Assembly (NCBI GenBank): GCA_022652545.1
Contig: JALCRM010000001.1
Span: forward strand, 124,001 to 188,000
Length of the DNA: 64,000 nt
Source: Lachnospiraceae bacterium
GTDB taxonomy: Bacteria > Bacillota > Clostridia > Lachnospirales > Lachnospiraceae
Reading direction: 5' to 3'
Under the pieces are notes generated by a model that ran no database searches, was not told the DNA's origin, and was given only the letters and a program-made list of their open reading frames with translations. Each line of letters opens with the position of its first letter. Position 1 is the stretch's first letter. This document shows positions 19,168 to 28,787 of this stretch, in pieces. The position numbers and the translations under genes are program-made.

Positions 19168-20399
19168 CAGCAGACAGGAATACGGATGCGGAAACCGGAA
19201 AAATGGCAGCGCTCATTGAAGAGGCTGAAAAGGACCTGCTGCATACCTACAACAGGTACCAGATCGTGCTCGACCGCGGCGAAGGCATGTATCTTTTCGA
19301 CACCGACGGGAAGCGCTACCTGGACTTCATGGCCGGTATCGCCGTCTTTGCCTTCGGATACGGGGACAGGGATTTCAACGATGCACTGAAGGCACAGATC
19401 GACAGGATCATCCACACTTCGAATTATTTTTACAACGAGCCGGCGATCTGCGCGGCAAAACACCTCAAGCAGGTTTCCGGTATGGACCGCGTGTTTTTCA
19501 CCAACAGCGGCGCGGAATCCGTGGAAGGCGCGCTCAAGGCGGCCGTCAAGCATGCCTACCTGAAAGACGGCAGGCACGACCATGAGATCATTGCGATGGA
19601 GCATTCCTTCCATGGAAGGACCTACGGGGCGCTTTCGGTCACCGGCAATGAAAAGTACCGGGACCCGTTCGGCCCGATGCCCGGTGATGTAAAGTTTGCC
19701 CGCATCAACGACATCGACTCTGTGAAGGCCTGCATTTCGGACAAAACATGCGCCCTCATCATGGAAGTCGTGCAGGGCGAAGGCGGCGTCATTCCCGCGA
19801 CTTCGGAATTCCTGCGCGAAGTGCGCTCTCTTGCGGATGAGAGAGGCTTCCTGCTGATCTTCGACGAAGTGCAGTGCGGCATGGGCCGGACAGGGAGCAT
19901 GTACGCATGGCAGAAATACGGCGTGAAGCCGGATATCATGACGACGGCAAAGGCGCTGGGGTGCGGCGTGCCGGTCGGCGCGTTCCTGATGACGGAGCAG
20001 GTCGCCGGGAGTTCCCTTGCAGCCGGAGACCACGGCACGACCTACGGCGGAAATCCACTGGCCGCGGCTGCGGTCTGCAAAGTGCTCGATCTTTACGAAG
20101 AGCGGCACATCGTGGAACATGTACAGGAGATCTCGCCTTATTTTGAAAGCAGGCTGGATGAACTGAAAGCGGAGTTCCCCGGCATCATAGACCGGCGCGG
20201 GGCGGGCCTGATGCAGGGCCTTGTGTTTGACAGGCCGGTAAAGGGCATCATTGCCGATGCGATGGATCACGGCCTCATTCTGATCAACGCGGGCTCAGAC
20301 ATCATACGTTTTGTGCCGCCGCTCATCGTATCCCGGGAGAATATCGACGAAATGCTGCGTATACTCAGACCCTGCATTGAGAAGGAGTATTCCAGATGA
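19164..20399 (+). CDS. argD: Acetylornithine aminotransferase
   Basis: Class III aminotransferase: [61 protein letters not shown]. Confidence 0.93.
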   Translation: MTADRNTDAETGKMAALIEEAEKDLLHTYNRYQIVLDRGEGMYLFDTDGKRYLDFMAGIAVFAFGYGDRDFNDALKAQIDRIIHTSNYFYNEPAICAAKHLKQVSGMDRVFFTNSGAESVEGALKAAVKHAYLKDGRHDHEIIAMEHSFHGRTYGALSVTGNEKYRDPFGPMPGDVKFARINDIDSVKACISDKTCALIMEVVQGEGGVIPATSEFLREVRSLADERGFLLIFDEVQCGMGRTGSMYAWQKYGVKPDIMTTAKALGCGVPVGAFLMTEQVAGSSLAAGDHGTTYGGNPLAAAAVCKVLDLYEERHIVEHVQEISPYFESRLDELKAEFPGIIDRRGAGLMQGLVFDRPVKGIIADAMDHGLILINAGSDIIRFVPPLIVSRENIDEMLRILRPCIEKEYSR

Positions 20400-21772
20400 A
20401 TCTGCGGACACGCATTCTGTCAGGACTGATCGTACTTGCGCTCCTGGCGGGCCTCATCTATATTGCGATCGCGTTCAATACCTCAGAGGAAGACAACTCT
20501 CCGGAGCCGCTCTTTTCCACCAAGACGACGCTGAATCTGTGGTACAACGACGACGCCCTCACGGACTATCTCAACGAGATGGCGGTGCAGTACAACGAGT
20601 CCCAGAATGACTACCGCGTGGTGCCGCAGCTCCAGGACGGTGTGGACTACCTGGACAGCATCAACAAGACTTCCATTGCGGGCACGGACTATCCGGACAT
20701 GTACGTTATTTCCAACGATCAGCTGGCCAAGGCGAGCCTTGCGGGCCTTGCGACGGAAGTGACGGACCGTCAGAGTTTCGCGGATAACGTCATCTTCCCG
20801 CAGACCGCCATCAACGCAGTGACATTTGACGGCCAGGTCATCGCCTATCCGTTTTATTTTGAGACGGCAGCCCTGCTCTACAACTCCACATACCTGAAGT
20901 CGATGGCCGATTCTCTCGGACAGTCGCTTTCCGACACGGTTCCGGTGACGGTGCAGGATATCATCAAACTGGCCAACAACTACAATGCGCCCGAAGGCGT
21001 TACGGACATTTTCACCTGGGACGTCAGCGATATTTTCTACAATTATTATTTTCTCGGCAGCTTCATCGATGTGGGCGGCGCAGCCGGCGACGACCCGAAA
21101 ACGATCGACATCTACAATGCCGATGCGATCCAGGCCCTGGCGGTCTACCAGCAGCTCGGCCAGTATTTTTCGCCGGACACCAAAACAAAGTACGAAACGA
21201 TCCTCGACAACTTCTGCAGCGGCAAGGTCGTCTTCACCACGGCGACGACGGACGCGGTGGAGAAGATCAAACAGGCCGCGGATAAAGGCACTTTCACGGG
21301 AGATTACGGCGTGACCAAGGTGCCGGACATCACGGACAGTCTGAAGACAAAGGGCCTTTCAGTGACGCAGTGCATTGCCGTGAACGGCTATTCGGAGCAG
21401 CAGGATGCCTGCAACAGCTTCATCCGCTATATGATCTTCGATCACAATACCGATTTTTATGACCGGACAGGCAAGGGGATCGCGCAGAACGGCTACAAAT
21501 ACAGCGACAGCCATATGACGGATTTCTTCAATGCGTATGCGGACTCCACGCCGATGCCCAAGATGCGGCAGACCGGGAACTTCTGGATGTTCATGGAAAA
21601 CACGTTCGCACAGGTGTGGGACGGCGCGGATCCGAACGATTCGCTGAAGAGCCTCTATGAACAGACCATGGTACAGATCACGGGCAATAACGACTTTACC
21701 TGTGAAAAGCTTGCGGATCCCGCAAAGATCGATCTGAACGAAGGACTTACGAACGACGGAAGCGGCGACTGA
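20396..21772 (+). CDS. Extracellular solute-binding-protein-like protein with N-terminal membrane anchor
   Basis: ATGA overlap with argD; family-1-type SBP pattern (LNLWYNDDALTDYLNEMAVQYNESQNDYRV...YPFYFETAALLYNSTYL); no lipobox Cys. Confidence 0.75.
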   Translation: MNLRTRILSGLIVLALLAGLIYIAIAFNTSEEDNSPEPLFSTKTTLNLWYNDDALTDYLNEMAVQYNESQNDYRVVPQLQDGVDYLDSINKTSIAGTDYPDMYVISNDQLAKASLAGLATEVTDRQSFADNVIFPQTAINAVTFDGQVIAYPFYFETAALLYNSTYLKSMADSLGQSLSDTVPVTVQDIIKLANNYNAPEGVTDIFTWDVSDIFYNYYFLGSFIDVGGAAGDDPKTIDIYNADAIQALAVYQQLGQYFSPDTKTKYETILDNFCSGKVVFTTATTDAVEKIKQAADKGTFTGDYGVTKVPDITDSLKTKGLSVTQCIAVNGYSEQQDACNSFIRYMIFDHNTDFYDRTGKGIAQNGYKYSDSHMTDFFNAYADSTPMPKMRQTGNFWMFMENTFAQVWDGADPNDSLKSLYEQTMVQITGNNDFTCEKLADPAKIDLNEGLTNDGSGD

Positions 21773-21895
21773 GACATTTCCGGTGTAAAAAGGATGCCGG
21801 ATTTAAATTCCCGTTTTCCCGGCAGAACAAATCTGCTATGATGAAACTGCACACGGCGGGGTCCTCCCGATGCCGGCAAGGCGAAGGAGGAGCGT

Positions 21896-22765
21896 GTGAA
21901 GATAGCGGATACATTTCATACAATGGCAAAAATATTTGCGGGCAGACCTGGGAAAACGGCAGGTCTGCTCGTTGTTGTTCTGGCGGTGGACCTGCTGTTT
22001 CCGGCGTGCGGAGATGCCGGGGAGATCAGCCTTTCGGAGTATACGGCGGCGTCCGCGTCAGCTGCATCCGGCACAAGCCTCTCCGGCGGATCGGCAGGCC
22101 GTGGCATTCCGCAGGCAGCGGCGGGAGAAACTGCGCAGGCAGCCGCCGGTGAAAATCCGTCGGTATCAGCGGGCGGCAACGTACCGGCAGCGGCAGCGGG
22201 AAGCGCTTCGTCTTCGGAAGGAGACACTGCGGCGGACATCAAGGTCTACGTCTGCGGCGCGGTCATGAAGGAAGGCGTCTACGAGCTGCCGGCGGACGCC
22301 CGCGTCTGCGATGCGATCGGGATGGCAGGCGGTTTCCGGGAGGATGCGGAGAAGTCGTACATCAATCAGGCCATGCTCCTGCACGATGCGGATCAGATCC
22401 GCGTGCCGACGGTGCAGGAAGCCGCACAGGAATCCGGTCAGGCGGCAGGAGCGGCTGCCGGTTCGGGAACAGGGGGAAATGCCGGCCTGTCGGCGGGGCA
22501 GGAAAGTGGGGCAGCAGCCGGCGGCGTGTTGCCCGGTGACGATTCCGCTGGCTCTTCGGGTTCCGCGGGGCAGAAGACAAACCTCAATACGGCAACCTCC
22601 GAGCAGCTGCAGCAGATCCCCGGCATCGGTCCCGCAAAGGCAGCCCTGATCATCGCCTACCGTGAGCAGCACGGGTCCTTTGCCTCGCCGGAAGAGATCA
22701 TGAAGATCAGCGGGATCAAGGAAGGCCTGTATACAAAGATCGAGCCGTTCATCTCAGTGAATTGA
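21896..22765 (+). CDS. comEA: ComEA-like helix-hairpin-helix DNA-binding protein with SLBB-type domain
   Basis: GTG start; DIKVYVCGAVMKEGVYELPADARVCDAIGMAGG; C-terminal HhH LNTATSEQLQQIPGIGPAKAALIIAYREQHGSFASPEEIMKISGI. Confidence 0.9.
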   Translation: MKIADTFHTMAKIFAGRPGKTAGLLVVVLAVDLLFPACGDAGEISLSEYTAASASAASGTSLSGGSAGRGIPQAAAGETAQAAAGENPSVSAGGNVPAAAAGSASSSEGDTAADIKVYVCGAVMKEGVYELPADARVCDAIGMAGGFREDAEKSYINQAMLLHDADQIRVPTVQEAAQESGQAAGAAAGSGTGGNAGLSAGQESGAAAGGVLPGDDSAGSSGSAGQKTNLNTATSEQLQQIPGIGPAKAALIIAYREQHGSFASPEEIMKISGIKEGLYTKIEPFISVN

Positions 22766-22785
22766 AGGCTTTTATCGCCCGCCCC

Positions 22786-22814
22786 TTGCCCCCGTCCTGC
22801 CGGTTGTCTATAAT
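22786..22814 (+). promoter_or_regulatory. Sigma-A-type promoter TTGCCC-N17-TATAAT
   Basis: Consensus -10 with 17-bp spacer, upstream of the response regulator. Confidence 0.65.
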
Positions 22815-22861
22815 TGAGAAAGGCGTAAAGCCTGAAAAAGAAAGGAAAAGGCGGTTCGATC

Positions 22862-23578
22862 ATGGCAAAGATTCTGGTCGTGGATGATGAAAAACTGATC
22901 GTAAAGGGTATCCGTTTCAGCCTGATGCAGGATGGCTACGAGGTGGACTGCGCATACGACGGGAAAGAAGCGCTGGAAAAGGCCAGGACCGGGAATTACG
23001 ATACGATACTCCTTGACGTCATGCTGCCGGAAATGGACGGTTTTGAAGTCTGCCAGCAGATCCGGGAGTTTTCGGATGTACCGATCATCATGCTGACGGC
23101 CAAGGGCGAGGATATGGACAAGATCCTGGGACTCGACTACGGCGCCGACGATTATATCACCAAACCATTCAATATCCTCGAAGTCAAAGCACGCATCAAG
23201 GCAATCATGCGCCGTACGGAGGCCGTGAAAAAGGCCGGTGAGAAGCTGGCTCAGCAGGAACATGCCAAGGAAGAATACCTGGAAAACGGCGACATGAAGC
23301 TCGACTGCGACAACCGCAGGCTCTATGTGGCCGGCCGCGAGGTCAACCTTACCTCCAAGGAATTTGAACTGCTCGAACTGCTGGTCCGCAACCCCGGCAA
23401 GGTATATGGCCGTGAAAAACTGCTGAATGATATCTGGGGCAGCGATTTCCCGGGCGATGTCCGCACCGTGGACGTGCATATCCGGAGACTGCGTGAAAAG
23501 ATCGAGTCCAACCCTTCCGAACCTAAATATGTACAGACAAAGTGGGGCATCGGCTATTATTTCCACAACCAGGCCTGA
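22862..23578 (+). CDS. OmpR-family response regulator
   Basis: AKILVVDDEKLIVKGIRFSL..LLDVMLPEMDG..ADDYITKPFN + winged helix (VRTVDVHIRRLREKIE..YVQTKWGIGYYF). Confidence 0.95.
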   Translation: MAKILVVDDEKLIVKGIRFSLMQDGYEVDCAYDGKEALEKARTGNYDTILLDVMLPEMDGFEVCQQIREFSDVPIIMLTAKGEDMDKILGLDYGADDYITKPFNILEVKARIKAIMRRTEAVKKAGEKLAQQEHAKEEYLENGDMKLDCDNRRLYVAGREVNLTSKEFELLELLVRNPGKVYGREKLLNDIWGSDFPGDVRTVDVHIRRLREKIESNPSEPKYVQTKWGIGYYFHNQA

Positions 23579-23623
23579 CAGTACGTGCGCCGGGGCTGAG
23601 CCGCCTAGAACGAAGGATCCTGT

Positions 23624-25390
23624 TTGAAAGAAAAAATCTTACGGTTTTACCAAAATTCACATTTTCTGCGCAGCATGAAGACGCGGATCTTTTTCATTAT
23701 CTTCTTTGTCGGCATGATCCCCTGCATCATCCTGCACTACAGCATCGTTTCCAGTTATGAGAGCCGCGCCGTCAGCGTCCGCACTTCCGATGTCAAGCTG
23801 CAGATGAAGGTGCTGGCCAACCATCTCATTACCTACGGCTTTCTGGAAGATTCGGAATCCGATACGATCAATGCGGAACTTGCGCAGTTCTCTTCACTCA
23901 ACGACGGGCGCGTCCTTGTCATCGACGACAATCTTAAGGTCATCAAGGACACGTACGGCATTTCGGAAGGGAAGACGATCATCACCGAGGAAGTCGTAAA
24001 GTGCAGGCAGGAAGGCTCCAAAGCCATTGCATCCACCTATGACAAAACAGACGGCTATATCGAATGCATCACGCCGATCATCGAGACCACTTCCCTGGAA
24101 TCGGGCGATTATACGGACAGCGGCACACAGGAAGAGAACGTGAAGGGCGTCCTGCTCACTTCGGTTTCTACGGATTCCATCATGGCCACGAAGGAAGTCC
24201 TGAGCCGGCAGGCGCTGCTGCTGGAGATCATCATGCTGCTCTGCGTGCTTTCGCTGGCGATGGTCCTGTCGCAGGTGCTAGTGCGTCCGTTCGACCGTCT
24301 TTCCCATTCTGTCAGCGAAGTCAAGGCGGGCTTCCTGACGGAGATCCCTCCGGAGAATACTTACCTGGAAACGGAAAACATCATAGAAGCCTTCAACAGG
24401 GTGCTGGCCCGCGTAAGATCGCTTGACGACAGCCGCGAGGAATTCATATCCAACGTTTCGCATGAGCTGAAGACGCCGATGGCTTCCATGAAGGTACTGG
24501 CGGATTCCCTGCTGTCGGAGGAGAACGTTCCGCCGGAAATGTACCGGGAATTTCTTACGGACATCGACACGGAGATCGACAGGGAAAACAAGATCATCGG
24601 CGATCTCCTCAGCCTTGTTCGTATGGACAACCGCGATGCCAGACTGGTCATTACGAACGTGGATATCGGCGCACTGACGGAGATCATCTGCCGCAGGGTG
24701 AGGCCGCTGGCGCGGATGCGCGATATAGAGATCACGCTGGTCTGTGAGCGCAGCATTACGGCGGAAGTGGATGAACTCAAACTGACAATGGCGCTCACGA
24801 ATCTTATTGAAAATGCGGTGAAGTACAATCGTGATCACGGAAAAGTCCTGGTGACCGTGGATGCGGACCATCAGAATTTCATGATCCGCATAGAAGACAA
24901 CGGCGTCGGCATGCCGGCTGATTCACTCGAACATATCTGGGAACGCTTTTACCGTGTGGACAAGTCGCGCTCCAGGGAAGTGGGCGGGAACGGCCTGGGC
25001 CTGGCCATTACCAAGAATGTGGTGCTCCTGCACCGCGGAACGATCTCAGTCTCCAGCAGGCAGGGCGAAAATTCCGGATCGACTTTTGTTTTGACGATCC
25101 CGCTCAAGAACATCGACAATCCGCAGGAATCCGCAGCGCTCGGCATGAAGGGCGCGGTGCCGGGAAAGGCGGCGCGCACCGAACTGCCGAAACAGCGGAG
25201 CCATCACAGGAAAAAGGACGCCGGCAGGAAAAAGGTCAGCTCCGACACCAGGGAATTCACGCAGCAGGAAATACGTGAGATCGAGGCGGCAGTCACAAGT
25301 GCCGCCGCATCACAGCCGTCGGAAGGACAGCAGAAGGCAGACAAGGCGGAGAAGGCGCACAATGAACAGCAGACTTCGAAAAAAAAGTAA
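23624..25390 (+). CDS. Sensor histidine kinase
   Basis: TTG start; two TM segments with extracytoplasmic domain; FISNVSHELKTPMASMKVLADSLL; VGGNGLGLAITKNVVLLHRG; charged C-terminal tail. Confidence 0.93.
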   Translation: MKEKILRFYQNSHFLRSMKTRIFFIIFFVGMIPCIILHYSIVSSYESRAVSVRTSDVKLQMKVLANHLITYGFLEDSESDTINAELAQFSSLNDGRVLVIDDNLKVIKDTYGISEGKTIITEEVVKCRQEGSKAIASTYDKTDGYIECITPIIETTSLESGDYTDSGTQEENVKGVLLTSVSTDSIMATKEVLSRQALLLEIIMLLCVLSLAMVLSQVLVRPFDRLSHSVSEVKAGFLTEIPPENTYLETENIIEAFNRVLARVRSLDDSREEFISNVSHELKTPMASMKVLADSLLSEENVPPEMYREFLTDIDTEIDRENKIIGDLLSLVRMDNRDARLVITNVDIGALTEIICRRVRPLARMRDIEITLVCERSITAEVDELKLTMALTNLIENAVKYNRDHGKVLVTVDADHQNFMIRIEDNGVGMPADSLEHIWERFYRVDKSRSREVGGNGLGLAITKNVVLLHRGTISVSSRQGENSGSTFVLTIPLKNIDNPQESAALGMKGAVPGKAARTELPKQRSHHRKKDAGRKKVSSDTREFTQQEIREIEAAVTSAAASQPSEGQQKADKAEKAHNEQQTSKKK

Positions 25391-26315
25391 TTGCTTCATC
25401 CTGCTCCTGGCTGCGGTGCTGATGCTTGCAGGCTGCGGCGGGCAGCAGGAACAGACGGATACGCCGACGATCGGCGACACGCGCAGCGACGGCACGTACG
25501 AGATCTACTATATCAACAAGGATACGACGTCCATCGTGGCGAAGGACTATATGCCGACTGCCAAGACAAGCGGCGCACTGATCGACGAGCTGGTCGAACA
25601 GCTTTCCGCTTCAAAGGAGCCGGTGAACTTTCAGCCGCCGATCAGCGGCTTCGGCCTCCTTGGTCACAATATGGACAACGGTGCCCTGACGCTCGACGTT
25701 TCCGACACCTTTTCCACGCTGGAGGACCTGCGGAGTATTCTGGTGCGGGCAGCGCTTGTCGATACGCTCTGCCAGATCCCGGGCGTAAAAAGTGTTTCGA
25801 TCACCGTGAACGGCAGCGTGCTCAAGGACGCTGACGGAAACGCGGTGGGCAGCATGACGCCGAACATGTTTGTCGTAAATCTCGGCAAAGACATCAATTC
25901 GTATGAAAAGACGAGGCTCACGCTCTATTTTGCCAACAAAGAAGGCGACGGGCTCATGGCCGTAGGGCGCACTGTCGTTTACAACAGCAACATTTCCAGG
26001 GAAAAACTGATCGTGGAGGAACTGATCAAGGGGCCGAACGGCGACAACATCTATCCCACGATCAACCCCGCAGCCAAACTGGTCAGTGTGACGAGCCGTG
26101 ACGGCGTCTGTTACGTGAACTTCGACAGCGCTTTTCTCGATGAACCCTACAGCATCAAACCGGAGACGGCGATCTATTCGCTCGTGGACTCCCTGACGCA
26201 GGTGGCCGGCATCAGCAAAGTACAGATCTCGGTAGAAGGCGGCACATCTGACAGCTTCATGGACCAGATCCCGCTGCAGACCGTGTTCGAACGCAACCTC
26301 AATATCGTGGAATGA
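25362..26315 (+). CDS. GerMN domain lipoprotein
   Basis: MNSRLRKKSNCFILLLAAVLMLAGCGG lipobox; two GerMN-like repeats (TLYFANKEGDGLMAVGRTVVYNSNISREKLIVEELIKGP). Confidence 0.85.
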   Translation: MNSRLRKKSNCFILLLAAVLMLAGCGGQQEQTDTPTIGDTRSDGTYEIYYINKDTTSIVAKDYMPTAKTSGALIDELVEQLSASKEPVNFQPPISGFGLLGHNMDNGALTLDVSDTFSTLEDLRSILVRAALVDTLCQIPGVKSVSITVNGSVLKDADGNAVGSMTPNMFVVNLGKDINSYEKTRLTLYFANKEGDGLMAVGRTVVYNSNISREKLIVEELIKGPNGDNIYPTINPAAKLVSVTSRDGVCYVNFDSAFLDEPYSIKPETAIYSLVDSLTQVAGISKVQISVEGGTSDSFMDQIPLQTVFERNLNIVE

Positions 26316-26379
26316 AAGGCATCGTGACGTAGCCGGCACCGCAGCATAACAAGCACTTCCTTTTCTTTCAAACGCGCCT

Positions 26380-28674
26380 ATGAGAAGACCAGTCTGTTTT
26401 GCTTCTCTGATCGTAGCGGCGGTCGTCTTTCTTTTTCTCAGGGCCTTTCCCGTACAGCAGCTGTCATATGAAAAATACGACGGGCAGGTCATCTTCCTCA
26501 CAGGGAGAGTCACTTCAAAAGAATATCGCAGGAATGCGGCGGGTACATGGACCCTGGCCGTTGCGCTGAAAGAGATCGGCACCGGAGAGGCGCCGGACGG
26601 CTTTCCGTTCCCACAGGATCATGCGGAATACCGCGTGCTTTGCGTACTCGAGTCTGAAGCGGAGCAGCTGCGGCAGACCGACGAGCGCACAGCGATCGGT
26701 TCCCGCATCCGCGTCTGCGGTACGCTGCGGTCTTTTCCGAAAGCGACGAACCCCGGTGAATTCGACAGCCGGCTCTACTATCAGATCCTTCAAACGGAGT
26801 TTCGCCTCCTGCATATCAGGATCCTCGGGACCACGCAGGGCGCAGACCCGTTCGCAGACCGGCTGTACCGGCTGAAGCGGGGGCTCTGCGCGGTGCTGGA
26901 CCGATGCTGTACGCAGCGGGATGCGGGCGTGCTCAAAGCCATGCTGCTCGGAGAGAAGGGCTTTCTTGACACAGATCTGAAGGACCTCTACAGCCAGGCC
27001 GGTATCGTGCATATTCTCGCGATCTCCGGGCTGCACATCACTCTGCTCGGGATGGGACTGTTCAGGATCCTCCGGAAGATTCGGCTGCCGCTGCCTGCCG
27101 CCGCTGCGGCGGCTGTCACTGCGATGGTACTGTACGGCCTCATGACGGGGATGGGAGGATCGGTTTTCCGGGCTGTGTTTATGTTCGGCATGCGCCTGAC
27201 TGCCAGGCTCCTCGGGAGGACGTACGACCTGCTGACGGCCGTGACGCTGGCAGGCCTCCTCCTTCTGCTTTCCCAGCCGCTGTATCTGTATCACAGCGGA
27301 TTCCTGTTTTCCTTCGGCGCAGTGCTGTCCATAGGCCTGCTCCTTCCGGCGCTGCCCGGGAAGGCCGGCAGGGCGTGTGCCGTACCTCTGGTGAACCTCC
27401 CTGTCTATCTGTCCTTTTACTATACGTTCCCGCTGTATTCGATCCTGCTCAACCTGGCAGTGATCCCGCTCATGAGCCTCCTGATGGTGTCCGCACTGGC
27501 GGCACTGGCCGCCGGGAGCCTGTGGATCCCGGCCGGCAGAGCCGCGGGCCTCGGCGCGCACGCTCTGCTGTACTGCTTTGAAAGTCTCTGCAGGCTGACC
27601 TCTTCCCTGCCCGGCAGCAGTCTGATCCTCGGAAAGCCGTATACACCCGAAATGATCCTCTATTTTGCCATGCTTGTCCTGCTGGTCCTGTTCTCAGAAC
27701 GCTTTGAAGGAAAAATATATGATGGGCTGCGCCGGGGCGGGCGTGACCTGCGGGCTGACCGCCGGATGCGGCGGAGGATCGCAGCCGCCAAGACAGCCTG
27801 GACAGCGCTGGCCGTTGCAGTGCTTACACTGCGTTTTTCAGGAGGACTGACGGTCAGCTTTCTCGATGTGGGGCAGGGCGACGGCATCTATATCGAAAGC
27901 GACGGTTTCCGGATCACCATAGACGGAGGAAGCTCGAGCAAAACACAGCTCGGGAAGTACCAGCTCATGCCGTTCCTGAAGTGCAGAGCCGCCGGCACGG
28001 TCGATCTGGCCGTCCTGACGCACGACGACAGCGACCACTGCAGCGGGCTCATTTCACTGCTGGAAAGCGGATACCGGATCCGGCAGGTGGCGCTGCCTTT
28101 TGTCGCCGAAAACCTGAAGGGAGAAAACTACCGGAAGATCGAACAGCTGGCGGCGCAAAGAGGGATCCCGGTCCTGTATCTGCAAAGGGGCGAAAAACTC
28201 GAAAGGGGCAGGCTCACGCTCTGTGTCCTGCATCCCGCGGTCAAAGACGGGAAGGCAGAGGCTTACGAAGACCTGAATGAATCCTCGCTGACACTGCTGC
28301 TCACCTACGGCAGATTCAGCGCCGTTCTGACGGGAGACCTGGAAAAGGAAGGCGAAGAGGAGTGCCTGCGGTTTATCAGGGAAGAGTCGGCAGCAGGCAG
28401 CCTTCCGGGCCTTGCTTCGCACCCGGTCGACGTTCTGAAGGTCGGACACCACGGCTCGAAAAATGCCACGTCCGAAGCCTTTCTGGAGGCTCTTGAGCCC
28501 TCCTTTGCCGTGATCTCCTGCGGAAAAAACAACCGCTACGGGCATCCTGACCCGACGGTCACGGAACGCCTTGAAGAGAGCGGCGCAAGGATCCTCGACA
28601 CGAGGGAAAGCGGCGAGATCGAGTTCCGGACAGACGGGGAAAGACTGAAAGTTACAGAATTTCTGCAAAAATAG
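26380..28674 (+). CDS. comEC: ComEC/Rec2 DNA internalization protein
   Basis: GIVHILAISGLHITLLGMGLFRILRKI; metallo-beta-lactamase part SFLDVGQGDGIYIES...LTHDDSDHCSG...LKVGHHGSKNATS. Confidence 0.95.
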   Translation: MRRPVCFASLIVAAVVFLFLRAFPVQQLSYEKYDGQVIFLTGRVTSKEYRRNAAGTWTLAVALKEIGTGEAPDGFPFPQDHAEYRVLCVLESEAEQLRQTDERTAIGSRIRVCGTLRSFPKATNPGEFDSRLYYQILQTEFRLLHIRILGTTQGADPFADRLYRLKRGLCAVLDRCCTQRDAGVLKAMLLGEKGFLDTDLKDLYSQAGIVHILAISGLHITLLGMGLFRILRKIRLPLPAAAAAAVTAMVLYGLMTGMGGSVFRAVFMFGMRLTARLLGRTYDLLTAVTLAGLLLLLSQPLYLYHSGFLFSFGAVLSIGLLLPALPGKAGRACAVPLVNLPVYLSFYYTFPLYSILLNLAVIPLMSLLMVSALAALAAGSLWIPAGRAAGLGAHALLYCFESLCRLTSSLPGSSLILGKPYTPEMILYFAMLVLLVLFSERFEGKIYDGLRRGGRDLRADRRMRRRIAAAKTAWTALAVAVLTLRFSGGLTVSFLDVGQGDGIYIESDGFRITIDGGSSSKTQLGKYQLMPFLKCRAAGTVDLAVLTHDDSDHCSGLISLLESGYRIRQVALPFVAENLKGENYRKIEQLAAQRGIPVLYLQRGEKLERGRLTLCVLHPAVKDGKAEAYEDLNESSLTLLLTYGRFSAVLTGDLEKEGEEECLRFIREESAAGSLPGLASHPVDVLKVGHHGSKNATSEAFLEALEPSFAVISCGKNNRYGHPDPTVTERLEESGARILDTRESGEIEFRTDGERLKVTEFLQK

Positions 28675-28787
28675 TTGTTTTGACAGGGAAAAGACTATCC
28701 GTTTGGCTAGTTCCATTGTTGATGAGTTTTTAATATCATAGAAGCATTTAGGAGATGTCTCACCAATATAAGACACGGAGGATCGAG

